DNA of 64,000 nucleotides from Saccharina japonica (Eukaryota; Sar; Phaeophyceae; Laminariales; Laminariaceae): positions 124,001 through 188,000 of the forward strand of contig MEHQ01003415.1 of the NCBI GenBank assembly GCA_008828725.1, written 5' to 3'. The notes beneath the pieces were generated by a model, which was not told the DNA's origin, did not search any database, and saw only the letters and a program-made list of their open reading frames with translations. The position numbers and the translations under genes are program-made. Positions 1-11,700 of the stretch are shown here, piece by piece; the stretch's first letter is position 1; every line of letters starts with the position of its first letter.

Positions 1-2270
1 AAAACCAACCGTTAAACGGTGGTCAACAAGGACCGTTCAATGACAGTTGGAAGTGTCTTTAAAACCTACCGTCCAACGATCGTATAAATTAATACGTACC
101 TAAACTTGATCATTCAGCGATCGTGAACCACCATTCATATTGTTAAAACAAAATTGGCCAACGATCGCAAAAGCACATCATTCATTACACTGAATCGGCC
201 AACCACCAACCAAAACGAGACGCTGAACGCGACCGAACACGACATTTCGAAGATCGTGAAACAGGCTGGTTAGCATATAATTCTCCGACATCGGGCTGAA
301 GAATGAAAGCAAGACCCCTTTCTGACGAAACCAATGAATACTCGTATTCTGAGTTGTCCTTGTGATTTGTAGTTCTCCCGACACAAAACTCGAAATCGAA
401 AACGTTTTCCCCTCGAGGCATTAATGAGACTAGGAAACGAATACGCGCGTACGCTTCTATCTGGATGCGTGCGGGGCCTGCGCTACGCGGAGACACCCGG
501 CATATATTTATAGTGTCTTTACTGTCCTTCTATACGTATTGCGGGGGTCATCGTTCCTTCTGTTGTTTGCTGTGCTTCCGAAATACACTCTCCTTCATAC
601 CATATCATAAGATCCAAAGGTAAATATATATCTGTTGTGACAGGTGATACGCACCGAGTTGCCTCTTGAGGTTGCTGCTGCGAGATACGTCGCCATGAAG
701 GTGGGTTTGGGCTCCACAGTAGTCGGCTCATCTATAGGTAGATACACGCGTGGCCCACGCTCGGCGTGGGCATCTGCTGCCTCTCTCTTGTCGCTAGCGT
801 CCTTCCTATACAAGTAAAATTGGGAGATAATCCGCTCCGTTTCCAAAAGGCATGACATCCCATCGCCTCTCATCGATCTCGTGTCATCCGCGGAGCAGTA
901 TTTCGTCTATCATCTGCATCTAGCTGTTTTCTCTGCTGGTTTCTGTGATATATCTGGTACGCTGCAACAATGATCCACAGTCAGCCAAGGACTGCCTCCC
1001 ACGGCGCCAAGCATACCCTTGCTCGGTTGAAAAGTGACCTAAACAAGGCCAAACGCATATTTCCCCGCGATGCAACAGTACCACAAGGTACGAAAGTAAT
1101 TCGGTACAGGACAGATGTATAGATCTCATACAACAAGTATTGGAGATGCAGCTGCAAGTGCCATATATATCGAAAATAGGAGCATCTCTTGTTTTTACTG
1201 TAGTATAGAAGCGATCGCACGACTCTATACTGTATACCAGGTGTTTCGGAGCGTTTCTCATGTGGATGTTCGATGTTTTCCATTGAACCGTTTCGGGCAC
1301 AGTACCGAGATTAGACCCGGAAAAAACGATTGGATACTAACCCGTGGTTGCATATATACCCCACGTCGCGGAATATTGTCGGGTGTTAGCAGTAGCAGCT
1401 GCAGGAGCTGTGGCGGCGACAGTTTGTTTGAACCTGTCGAGGCATGGATATATAGCTTTACTGTTGTCTTGGCTCATACGATTTACCATATAAACGAACT
1501 ACTTCGTATACAAAGGATTACATTAGGTACAGTATGCGGAACTCCAAACATACCGTATTCTATAGGATCCGTTGCGACCATGTTTCTTTGTTGGTTGTCT
1601 TTTATTTCCGGACTACCCTTTGCGGTTGAGCCAACGCTGCCCATTATCGGATGGCAGAACTCTACCCGTGGATTAATATAGCCATGGTGCCGGTGTTCTA
1701 CAGCGAGCCCTTCCCCCGAGACAGCACGCGTCATCTTAGGCAAAGAGCTCGTATGGGGTTAGAGTATCTCCGGAATGGAACAATGCGAAACCCGCAGAGA
1801 GAGTCAGCCGCTTGAATATAAACCGACGGAGCGATCCAGCTCTACATTGCCTTCTCTGTGCCCGCTATATTAAGCGTGCTGTCAGGTGAGAGAGAACGGG
1901 GACACCCGCATAAGGTGGTTTCAGCGCGCTCCTGTTGCAATGTTAACGTTGCGTGTTATACACCATTTCGTCCCGTGTACGTGCTGCAGAGTCTCTACGC
2001 CAGCCAAGCACGTTTGCGTTGAAGTAAATTTCGTCGGTTTGTCTTGATGCCCGACTCATCCCACGGTAGGGGTGCAGCAGAATTTTCTGAGCTCCTCGTA
2101 TGAGGAGCTCAATATCTCACCCGAGACATGACCTTGGAATCATTCGTTCGCACAACCCGACCAAATCTTCTAATGCGGTCGTCAGAAAACAAACATACCA
2201 GTAAACTGTTAATAGTATCTGGTGTTTATTCACGTGAGGGGCTCAACCTGTCAGAAAATATTGAGTCAAA
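1..2270. other. Left flank without identifiable gene
   Basis: Several ATG-started frames exist, the longest of 188 codons at + 1115-1681, but none has recognisable motifs or coherent coding character. The first 180 bases contain repeated AACGATCG and ACCGT words. Confidence 0.4.
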
Positions 2271-2279
2271 AAGTGGTAC

Positions 2280-3420
2280 CCCTACCGTGGGATTGCTCGC
2301 CCCGCTGCTGTCCGGCCAGATGCTCGGTGATGCGGAGGAGGTATGGTCAATGATAAGGAGGATACGTGGGGGCTTTAAGGGCCTCGGTGACGTCAAACCG
2401 AAATCCCGCCCATGGCAGACGACTGTGAGAGAGTGATTCACGTTGTGTGTGTGTTAGATATCCTGGCGTCGTACTGGATCACGGCCTGACGTGCATGAAC
2501 TCCGCAAGCACCGAGGAACACACGGGTGGCCCCAGTAACCGGCAAAGCCGCCAAGATCGCGACTGTCGCAAACAAGAGCAATGCCACATTTATCGAATGC
2601 GGAAGCGCTTCAGGAGGGCGTCTGGAAAATTGTCCCCTAGCTCACCGCGGTCGAGACCAAGTCCGAGACATCTAAGTGAAGGTTACCAGGCTTGAGGTCG
2701 GGATGTTTCCTTGACGGTAGGGCTTAGCGGCCAATCCCGGCGATGTTCTTGGTTTTGTTGTTTTGCTTCAGTGATGTTGGCTCGGCTACAGGAGATGAAT
2801 AACGATTTTGACAGCGGTACAGCACCGTGAGAATCATCGACGCCGGACGGGTATTGTCTTCTCCAGTGTTGCCGGACATGACAGCAGTGCCCGTAAGAGC
2901 GCTTACCTTTCCCCCCAGCTGCGTGGAGTGGGCTGGCTTACAATAAGCTGCCGGCAGCATCATCAGCCTCGAGAAGGTCCTCACCTCCTACACTATTGTC
3001 GGCATGGGTAGAGTCGGGAAGACAGTACTGCTCTTTCGAGATCTTGGGTGATTCGAATGGTACAAGCACTTTCGTTGGGGTATGCTACGGATGGGGCGTG
3101 GAGGGACGCAAATCACTGCCTTCTACCCTACTCGCAGGTTCTGACCACGGATATGATTGAAATCCCTACGACCAATGCTCTGCACGAGTTGCATCAGGTC
3201 CCAGACCGTCTAGAGCCGGTTAAGCAGCAGCTCCCCACGCCTCTTCGTACTCGATGGCACACATATTTGGGAGCGCGAGCTTGTGGGCTTCAGGGTTTGA
3301 AGTTTGTGGGAAACACGTGTTTTCGCAGTTAGTTGTCGGCGTTCCAGGGGAACGTTACGAGCTCCTGCTGAAACCCACGTCCGCTGATAGTCAGACTGGA
3401 AACGATTCCCGAGCACAACT
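2280..3420 (+). pseudogene. Broken NB-ARC (STAND NTPase) fragment
   Basis: Motifs occur in the correct order but in three frames. A lead-in LPDMTAVPVRALTFPPSCVEW lies at about 2868-2930 (the first residues are the better match). The P-loop VGMGRVGKTVLL is at 2998-3033. HQVPDRLEPVKQQL is at about 3190-3235, and a kinase-2 relic LFVLDGTHIWERELV at 3241-3285. An RNBS-B-like VVGVPGERYE follows at 3332-3361. Stops at 2936 and 3049 and the frame changes make it a pseudogene. NB-ARC proteins with TPR or LRR repeats are known from brown algae; the match here is from memory. The sensor repeats are not seen. The upstream part (2280-2700) has only weak coding character. Confidence 0.55.
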
Positions 3421-3429
3421 GCCCAACAT

Positions 3430-6400
3430 GATCGATGTGCTTTTGGTTTTACGTCGAGGTGGTGTGTCGGGGTGGGGTGGGTTGTTCTTGTTCCCATGTC
3501 GGTTGCCGGGTACTGTATACGAATATATTGCTGTGCTCTGGGTGAATGCCACGCACTGCCAATGGCGGCGAACATAACACGACATCAGATTGACGGTCGA
3601 TGGCTGTGTTGTGGTGCGTATTATTTGCGACGGATAACCCACACTGTCAACGCCCACCGTAAAAACGCTGAAAATCGAGTGGCGTGGGGCTATGGTATGG
3701 AGAAAACGTCGGCCGAATGATAGTGGCCTTTCGTACAATATACATATATATATATGTTCACCTAACATGGAGTACATGTAGTAGGTGATGTGCTGTCGAG
3801 CATTTCGCCGGGCTGGATTCAAGCCCATTCTCAACTCCCGACGAACAATGATCTGGGTGGTTGCGTCTGTCGACGCCTGCCGTTGGCTGTCCCACTACTC
3901 CCGCATCTGGATCGTATATGATGAACCTGTAACGCCCCCGCACAGTACACATCGTTTGCTTCTGTCATTCATCTTGTATGCCTCTGTTCGGCTAGCCGTC
4001 TTCACGCTTTTCTCATCGCGACCGTTGTCGAGGCTCGACCTCGCCCTTTTCTCAGCTAGTTTGCGCCGTCGGTGCTCTTATCAACCGAGCACCGTACTCC
4101 ATGTTTCCGCTGACGCACAAAGTCCGTCGCGCTATTTTCACTGCCTTCAACTATTCTGCTGCAAGGACACTCCCGCGGAGATCTGAGCGACCGTTGCCCT
4201 CAGCAATGGCCTCACTCGCGTTTATATGAGTCCTTCCACGAAATGTCTATATTCGTCGTCTTCCAATACCCATGATGGTGCGGGAGAGGTGCCGTCTAGG
4301 AATAATATACACCATCGCCATGTTGGCGTGCTCGGTTTTACCGTGACACCCTGTGTTTCTACTGGTTCCGATATACTTTCAAAGAGAGTTTGCGTTCTTC
4401 TACGACCTGGGTCTGATTGAACCCTCGCAGGGAGCACATTGACAGATACTCCGGGCATTGGGTTAGTAGGTCTCGTAGCTGAAGGTGGTAGGAGACAAAT
4501 CGTGTTTCAGGCTGCAGAACATATCAACCCATTAATCAATGTGACGAGCATGTGAGGGTAACCTCTTATGAGCTAGTCACGAGACTCGTCGAGGCCTACG
4601 GCAACAACCCTAGGCCACGATAAACCATCCTGTGAGACATCGTAGGGTTGCATCTGCGCGATATCAAGCACGTTCGTACGCATACTACACCTGGAACAGG
4701 CAACGAGAGCCGACCTGAAATATGCTGTCGACAGTGAGTGGAAAATAGTTGAAACCTCGCTTCCGGGGGTAGAAATCCTGCGCGCCGTGTCCTCTGTACT
4801 GTCTCCGATACAATCACAACAAATACCTGGTAGGTGAGTAAGGGCCCCTTGCTGTGGCCTTCTTCCAGGGTTTGGTACAATATACAGACGCAAAAAGGCC
4901 TGAAACAAAGACATTTTGATGTTATCACACAGCATCTAGTCAGGTCAATCCATTTACTTGTTACTTCTCTGGAAAGTATCACAACGCCCTGCGACTGGAC
5001 CGACTCACTACCTAACAATAACATGTCCCTCAACGACAAAACGACTGTCGTCCGGCATCGAAAACAATTTTTCAGGAATAATAATATTTTATGGAAAAAA
5101 AACAATAACCGCGATCAAAGCCAAGCACGCCCTCTCTACTGGTCAAATATCCTTTGTAGAGTAGCTTAGACTAGCAATACACGAAGCGTCAACGTCGTCC
5201 TCGGTGAATACTACCAATGGGTACGGGTGCACCTGAGTGCTCTGAGCCTCCATACGTGAGGATATGCAATACCCCACGTGAACCTGACTTTGCGAGACAT
5301 CGTACGCTAAACCCAGCGAACAATTCAATGGTATATCGACAAACAAGAGTAACACACAGGTGCAGCTCCAACCGTGTTAGGCAGTTCCTCATACGGGGAG
5401 CTCCACCAGTTCCGAATATCGTGGGCACAAACCTACCCCCCCCCCGTACCTTAGCACGACACGATCGCAAGGTAAACGTAAACGGCCATAGTTTAAATGC
5501 TGATTTGCAGCACGGTGCGATTCAGACAACCTATTGCAACCATGTTGCACACGGACCTGTCGTCGCGGACCTTAGCATAGCTAACACGTACCATTCATCT
5601 GACCGTGACTATCATACCATGGAATACATCTATCGTTGTTATTAATACTCGAGTGGTACTGCGAGCCAAGGCCGTGAACCGCCACGGAGGCACCACCGTT
5701 GCTACCTACCCAGTATCCAACGTCGACGTCAACCGGAAAAGCATTTGGCGCAACGCTAGCGGCGAAATATTAGAAGACTGCGGCGAGTGCCGCAAATGCT
5801 GGCAGCCTCACTCCCCTATCACTGTCCTGGACGAACGATGAACAACCAGCTGGTACACGCCCATTTAGAACGAACATCGTGTTTGGTGTTTCAAACGCGT
5901 TACGTAGTGCACGACTCACGTCCAACAAAAAAACGTGGCGTCAATATGCTATTCATGCAACGGCTGGCCCGCCCGTGTCGTCGCTCGCCCAGACAACATG
6001 CGTGGACTTACATGCAGCTTATATGTCGAATGTAGATGTGCAACTTTACCTATAAATGACCAAAACATGTGGAACTCCTTTTTTGGTCGTCTACAATCGC
6101 CTGTTTCAAAGTAGAGAGTACCCGAAAGGCGCAAGCCCTACGGGTGCAACCGTCGATACATATCATAGCATGTTCCCGTCGATATTTAAGATACTCCATT
6201 TACCGACGCCTCTGTCCTCCGCATTCCAGTTCCTCCCGAGTCGTGCACGAATATCCAAATTTGAGGCGTCAACAAAATATTTACGAACATGGCTGCTTAG
6301 GCGTATGTATCATGAGCCAAGACACCAGTCAAGACCCTTGTCCGTGGGTTTCGTCTACGGTAAACGAATAGTGTATTCCTGTCGTACGAACGGTAGATCT

Positions 6401-7600
6401 TTCCTTTGCAACAGTCCAACTACTCTCCCGCTACTACTAAAATTATCAATATATTGCCAGGAGAATGTGAAGGCCGGCAGCGGCTAGGCTTACGTGTTAG
6501 TGCGGAACACACCGTTTCTCAAGTGTTAAATGTACCCTAGGTCAACACCCCGGATTGTTATCAGAGGGCCGGTAGTACAATACTGCTGCAAGGGCTGCAG
6601 GCTTGACAAAAATATGTTTTCAACCATTGTTTTTAAACGAAACAAACAACGAATACGTTTCGTTCGTGTAGCCCGAAACAACAACCACCTGCAGGAAGCT
6701 TGCTGAGCGACATCGGATGTCAAAGTGGAGCTTACATCGTGTGGTGAGTCAGATGACACCAACGGGTGTCTTGCCCACAGTACAAGACTCTTAACACGCA
6801 CTCGAAGTACCGGCGCAAGCTGGGGTTCTTGTTTTCGAAAAAGTGCGTTCTACACTAACTTTACAGTGTGACAGCTACCGACGTTCATGCTGTAGTTCCC
6901 TGTAAAATATAAGCGTAACTCTCTTGTGGCTCGTTTCGTTAGCAGCCCCACCTCTCCCGGTCCTCGCTCAAAGTCTGACAGCCGTCTTGTCTGTCCGGGA
7001 AGGTGCCGCCCATTTAGTCCTGGAGAGCTGTTGCACGGCTTCCCATGGGGAAGGCGGTACCCAGAGGGCCCTCCACCGCATCTGTAACCCCGAAATACGT
7101 TGTGTCAGTCCAAGGCATTAGTGTAGGGTAGAATACAACGACATCGTGTTTTTTGTGGTAGATAGGCAGCGGATGTCACATGGTGATACATGGCCAATCT
7201 GAGACTTTCGCGGGCTGTACATGCAAAATAAACACACGAACTATTGTGTATCCGGATGCAGGCCGTATAACGCGTACTCCCCACCAAAGAACGCTCTTCA
7301 TTGGGGCCGGCTGTGGCCGCACCAGCTCTTCATGATCTACCCCCCCGGGCAGCTCCAAATATGATGATCAAAGGTAAATTATATAGGCGGGGGGGTACAC
7401 GCTTCACCAAACAATATGATTATTAGATTGTGTACCGCATTGTGACCCTACAGTGAGTACTCCGAAGAGAACAGAAATCATCGTCGTCGGTCAGAGTTTG
7501 CTACAAAAATAATAGGTCCCCCCACGGAGCAGCGAGCCACCACAAGCGTTTGGGGTGTCCTATACGCCAGTCTTCGGCCCCAACTATTCAAGCAGAGAGT
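3430..7600. other. Region downstream of the large gene, nothing identified
   Basis: Short frames occur on both strands without recognisable motifs. A small TA-rich repeat lies at 3740-3760 and a C-run at 5438-5448. The polyadenylation site of the large gene may fall here but no convincing signal could be assigned. Confidence 0.35.
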
Positions 7601-7605
7601 GAGTG

Positions 7606-7634
7606 TTACGTAGCTTTACGTTGTCGTGAATGGT
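7606..7634 (-). CDS. Possible terminal exon (tentative)
   Basis: The acceptor CGGTCTCCCAG at 7635 would join in phase 1 to give a tyrosine codon, then HSRQRKAT and a TAA stop at 7608-7606. The total coding length would then be 2814 bases (937 residues). Other acceptors downstream, or read-through to a stop at 7616, are equally allowed by the sequence. Only a transcript can decide. Confidence 0.25.
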
Positions 7635-7932
7635 CTGGGAGACCGGGCGTGTCCAAAACACGTGATTTTTCCACCTCGCCCGCGGTGAATAATGACATAA
7701 ATACAGCCACGCCGATCCAGATGGGGAAAGGTGTTTCTTGGCCAAAGAGTGCAATAGACACTGTCTTTGAGTACAATAATGTTGTTGTCCTTGGCTGTTA
7801 AATGGGGCAAACCTATGATAGCTTGTTGGCATCGTGCAATAAAGCAAACAATTGGATATACCGGTACCAGATTGTCCTTAGATTTACTTTTGAAGGAGAG
7901 TCGATTCTCGAGTGTGCGTTGTCGGCACTTAC

Positions 7933-8799
7933 AGTCTGCCTGCACCCCGCGGAGGCATTCCAAGCCATGCATGATCCGATTGCCGCTAGCATCCCGCGTG
8001 GGGACCACCGTTTCACCGAGAATACCCTTGGCATCGAGACTGGCATCGATATCGTCGATCGCAACGTTCATTTGCCAGGCCACGTGGTCCGGGAGGTCGA
8101 TCGTCGAGTCTCGCATAAGGAAGTCGTACTCCTTGCCGTGGCTGAGACGAATCTTCGCTTTCGGGGTAGCGATCCGGAAGGACGAATGCTCCGACTGATG
8201 AGCGAACAGTCCGCCGCCCACCACTGCGGAATGCGCGACGTAATCGGCACAGTCCGCCATGTTTGTCACGGTGGGGTCCGCAAGTATCCACTCTCCCATG
8301 CTCAGTCTTGCCCTAAGCATTCGGCGCTGCTGGGTGGTCTCTTGCTCCATGCTCGCGCCGAACGCCGCGTTATCCCGCGTCTTCTTCTCCCAGTATCCGG
8401 CGAACCCAAACGGCCTGCACTCGCCAGGAGTGTTAACCGCGGTAATATCTATACCCGACGCCAACGGAACCGTCCCAGGCGCCACTAGGGCCTCTTCGCC
8501 GTCAAGGAGGACGGTCAGGGAGCCGTTCGCGAGACAAGGAGACACACCGACGGGACAGGCAGTCTCCAGGTTGTGCGGTTCGTTGGTTGTCACGACGATG
8601 CTGTGGTGAAGCCCGATGTCGTCGGTGGTGAGGAGAGCGAACCCGGTGATGTATGTGATCTCCGGCAGGGAAGGAAACGGGACCGTGACGCGCATGTTGA
8701 GCTGCAGCGACGGAGGATCGGAGATTAGCGCATACCATGCACCGTCCTCCCCCTCAAAGTCGAATTTTTGACCGGAGAAACCGGTCATATGCGGATCAC
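7933..8799 (-). CDS. Large exon: GDPH/VWD-like (root-cap-like) C-terminal domain
   Basis: The 867-bp exon follows acceptor TCTCTAAATAG in phase 1. It encodes 288 codons starting GDPHMTGFSGQKFDFEG, followed by WYALISD, a PSLPEITYITGFALLT strand, CRPFGFAGYWEKKTRD, an ADCADYVAHS segment and IMHGLECLRGVQAD. The GDPH-x-x-G-F-x-G opening and the strand-rich character fit VWD/root-cap-like extracellular domains. Domain identity is inference from motif. It ends at a perfect donor (GTAAGT from 7932) in phase 1. The reading frame happens to stay open beyond it to 7616, but that tail looks like intron. Confidence 0.85.
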
Positions 8800-11700
8800 C
8801 TATTTAGAGAGGGGGCAGGGCATTGATCCGTGTATTTGCAATCACAACGAGGAAGCGACGTACAAAGGGTGGTGTGGAAGCGACGCAAAGAAATATGACC
8901 CTTTGGGCGTACACAATAACCCTGCGGTACCTTCCCTGCGGGGTGTGTGTCAACGTCCCAACCACCAGGGGTGATGTTCTGCATTCGGCGATACTGAGAT
9001 CCATTTTGTATTGGTGCATCAGCCAACAACGACGCTCGCAATTGTCGGAATCGCTCACGGCTCCGGTAGTGCAAGCAAGGGACTGAGAATATACGTGCAC
9101 ATCAAACACAATTTACCGACGGCGCTGGCCTTCGCGCCGAGTTCACAGATACGCGTCGTCTTGGAGCAGATCTCCCCGGCATCAGTATCGCAATCGCCGT
9201 CATCCTTGCACCCTGAAACGATGTACGAGGGGAGGGGGAACATCATCGGACAAACGCCCAACCTCAGCCCAGCGACTGAAACATAGATCTGGTGCACGAA
9301 CGCCTAAAAACAAACATATGTCTTTTGCGCATCATGTGCAAGCGAACTGGCATTTTGATACACTGCTGTTTCATAGTGTAGGTAGAGCGCGAAGCCTCGA
9401 TCGATCAGCAACCACGCAGCCATATCAAGACTCACGTTCGACAAGGACCGACCTATTGTAGCACCCTGCATAGTGCTCGCGACATGTATATTATCATGCG
9501 TTCCCCAAATGAACCATGTATGTGGGATATATGTACACGGGTGACCTGGGCCTCTAGATGCCCGACACCACTCAACGACTTCCCGAGTACGGGTATGAGC
9601 TGTGCTGTAACCTAATCAAGGGAAATCGTCAATAAATGTGGTCAATAATATACATGTGATCCACTGTTTTTGGTAACAGCGGAGTGTATTGTGTGTGACG
9701 ACCTGCTCAGTTACAGACCTGTGCAATCAAAAAGGGGACACTTATTGAGGAGAGGATGCACAACTCGCTCACCACAAACGCCGCGAGAAGGATCGTACGA
9801 AAGGCTCGCGCATTCGCACTTGTCGTCGGCGATAACTCCAGCAGAAACGGACTCCTTCTTCCTTGCTTCGAGAGTTAGCACAGAGGGAGAGAGCGATATT
9901 ATATAATTGTTTTATAATTTAGTTAAGATTTCGACCGATTATTTCATGGGTAAATAGCTAAGGTATGGTGCTGAAAAACACACATCATACGAGAGCAAGG
10001 TAGAACACCGCACACAACAGAGTGTTGACGGCTACCATTGCTTCGCATGTAGGACGAACGGAGATCCGTATCCACGACGGCCGCGCGTGTATTTCTGTGG
10101 CTTTCGGGCCTGTCTGTTGTGTGGAGATAAGAAGGCGTGCTTCAGTTTTCGTTTACATATGTCGAAGTTTTAAAATTGTTTGCGTTTGAGAAATATCATC
10201 TCGTACCGAAATGGCGACCAAGCCCACCCAACTTATGCGCAGCATGAACAACAACAGCATCAATGACGCTGCCCAGCAGTAGTAGAAGTACTCGTAGCAC
10301 CACCAAACAACAGTGTACAGCAGTACAGCAGCCTCTAGTAATACAAAGTATGTATAGCAGTACAAGGTATCAGCACGACCCTACCGCAACAGGTGTGCAG
10401 CAATAAAACACGACGTACGTGTGATCGGCGCGGGGGCACGACTACTGTTTTTGTGTGTGGAGATGTGAACATAATACATCAGTTTGCATCCATTTGTCGA
10501 AATAGTTTCGTTATTTAATTCGAGTATGATTCGAAACGACGATCAACCTAAAACCGTATATGTGCAGCCTGACCAACAACAGCAGTCGTGAGGCAGTACA
10601 GCAGAGTAGCAGCTAGCACCACCAGCAACACTATTCAGCAGTACAGCAGCTTATTTCAGTCATGTGTACAGTAGTAGACGGTATGAGCACAACCCCACAC
10701 AGCCGCTCTGTAGCAACATCGCTCACACATACATCCGTTTGCATCCACCTCTGAAAGCCTAATCGAATCGTATCATATCGTATACCTGGTATGAAAGACG
10801 ACCAAGGACGACCAACGTAAGCCAACATGTGCGCAGCATGACCATCAACAGTCGTAGTAAAGCAGACAACAGTATTAGCAGGTAGCACCAACGGCAGCTG
10901 CAGTGTACAGCAACTCCCCAGGAGAGGACCTCCGTCATTGAGCATCGCTTGGGCTCAAGTACGCAACCCACTACAGGTATGTAAGTCAAGCGGCTGCACT
11001 ATCCCTGCTGATAACCCCCCTCCCCCTTTATCTCCGTCTCGAACAGGATTCGGGGTCAATGGTCATATCACTAAGGCGAGCAACAAATGAGTAACGCTTC
11101 CCCCTCTCTCCTATATGTCCCCCCTTCGTGCAAGCGGGGAACACGTACCTGAACAATTGCCGTCCTCCATGCAGCAATTGGCGGTCTTGCAGTCAGAGTC
11201 GCTCTTGCAGCCTAAGTATGAAATTGGTAAGAATAGACGGCAGGTCGAATTAGGCAGCCGTGGCAAGGGTGGAAGCGCGGCGGCACAGCTGTCACCAGCC
11301 GCATATGTATACTGTCACTTGTTCTGCGGTTGGAATGAAGGTCGTTAAGAAGGAAGAACACTGCAGTAGACCCACATTCAAATCGACACATACTGTGCTG
11401 TCTGATTAAACTATTTGAGGGTGTCTGGCCAAGCAGTACCGCACGCGTTACGATATCGATCATCCTAGACTGGGCCTAGCGTTATTGTGACAATACACTT
11501 GTGCGTTTTCAGTGTTTAGTTAATCCCGAGTAGAATCCTCGTCGTTCGTAAGTCGAAACACCTTAGATCCCACGGTCTCGGGGTCAGGCAGTTTCCCCCC
11601 TTCCGTTTGTCACTGTGAACAATAAAATCGTCGGTCCGAGAGCTCGTCTATACCGTCCCGGATTGAAATCAAAACGAAAGCTTATGGACCGTAATATATC

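Noticed and set aside
1115..1681. 188-codon plus-strand open frame
   Set aside because: It has no recognisable motif, odd composition and no splice or context support. It probably occurs by chance.
7616..7932. Continuation of the 390-codon open frame past 7933
   Set aside because: A perfect GTAAGT donor in phase 1 lies at 7932. The residues beyond it lose the composition of the domain, so this is more likely intron.
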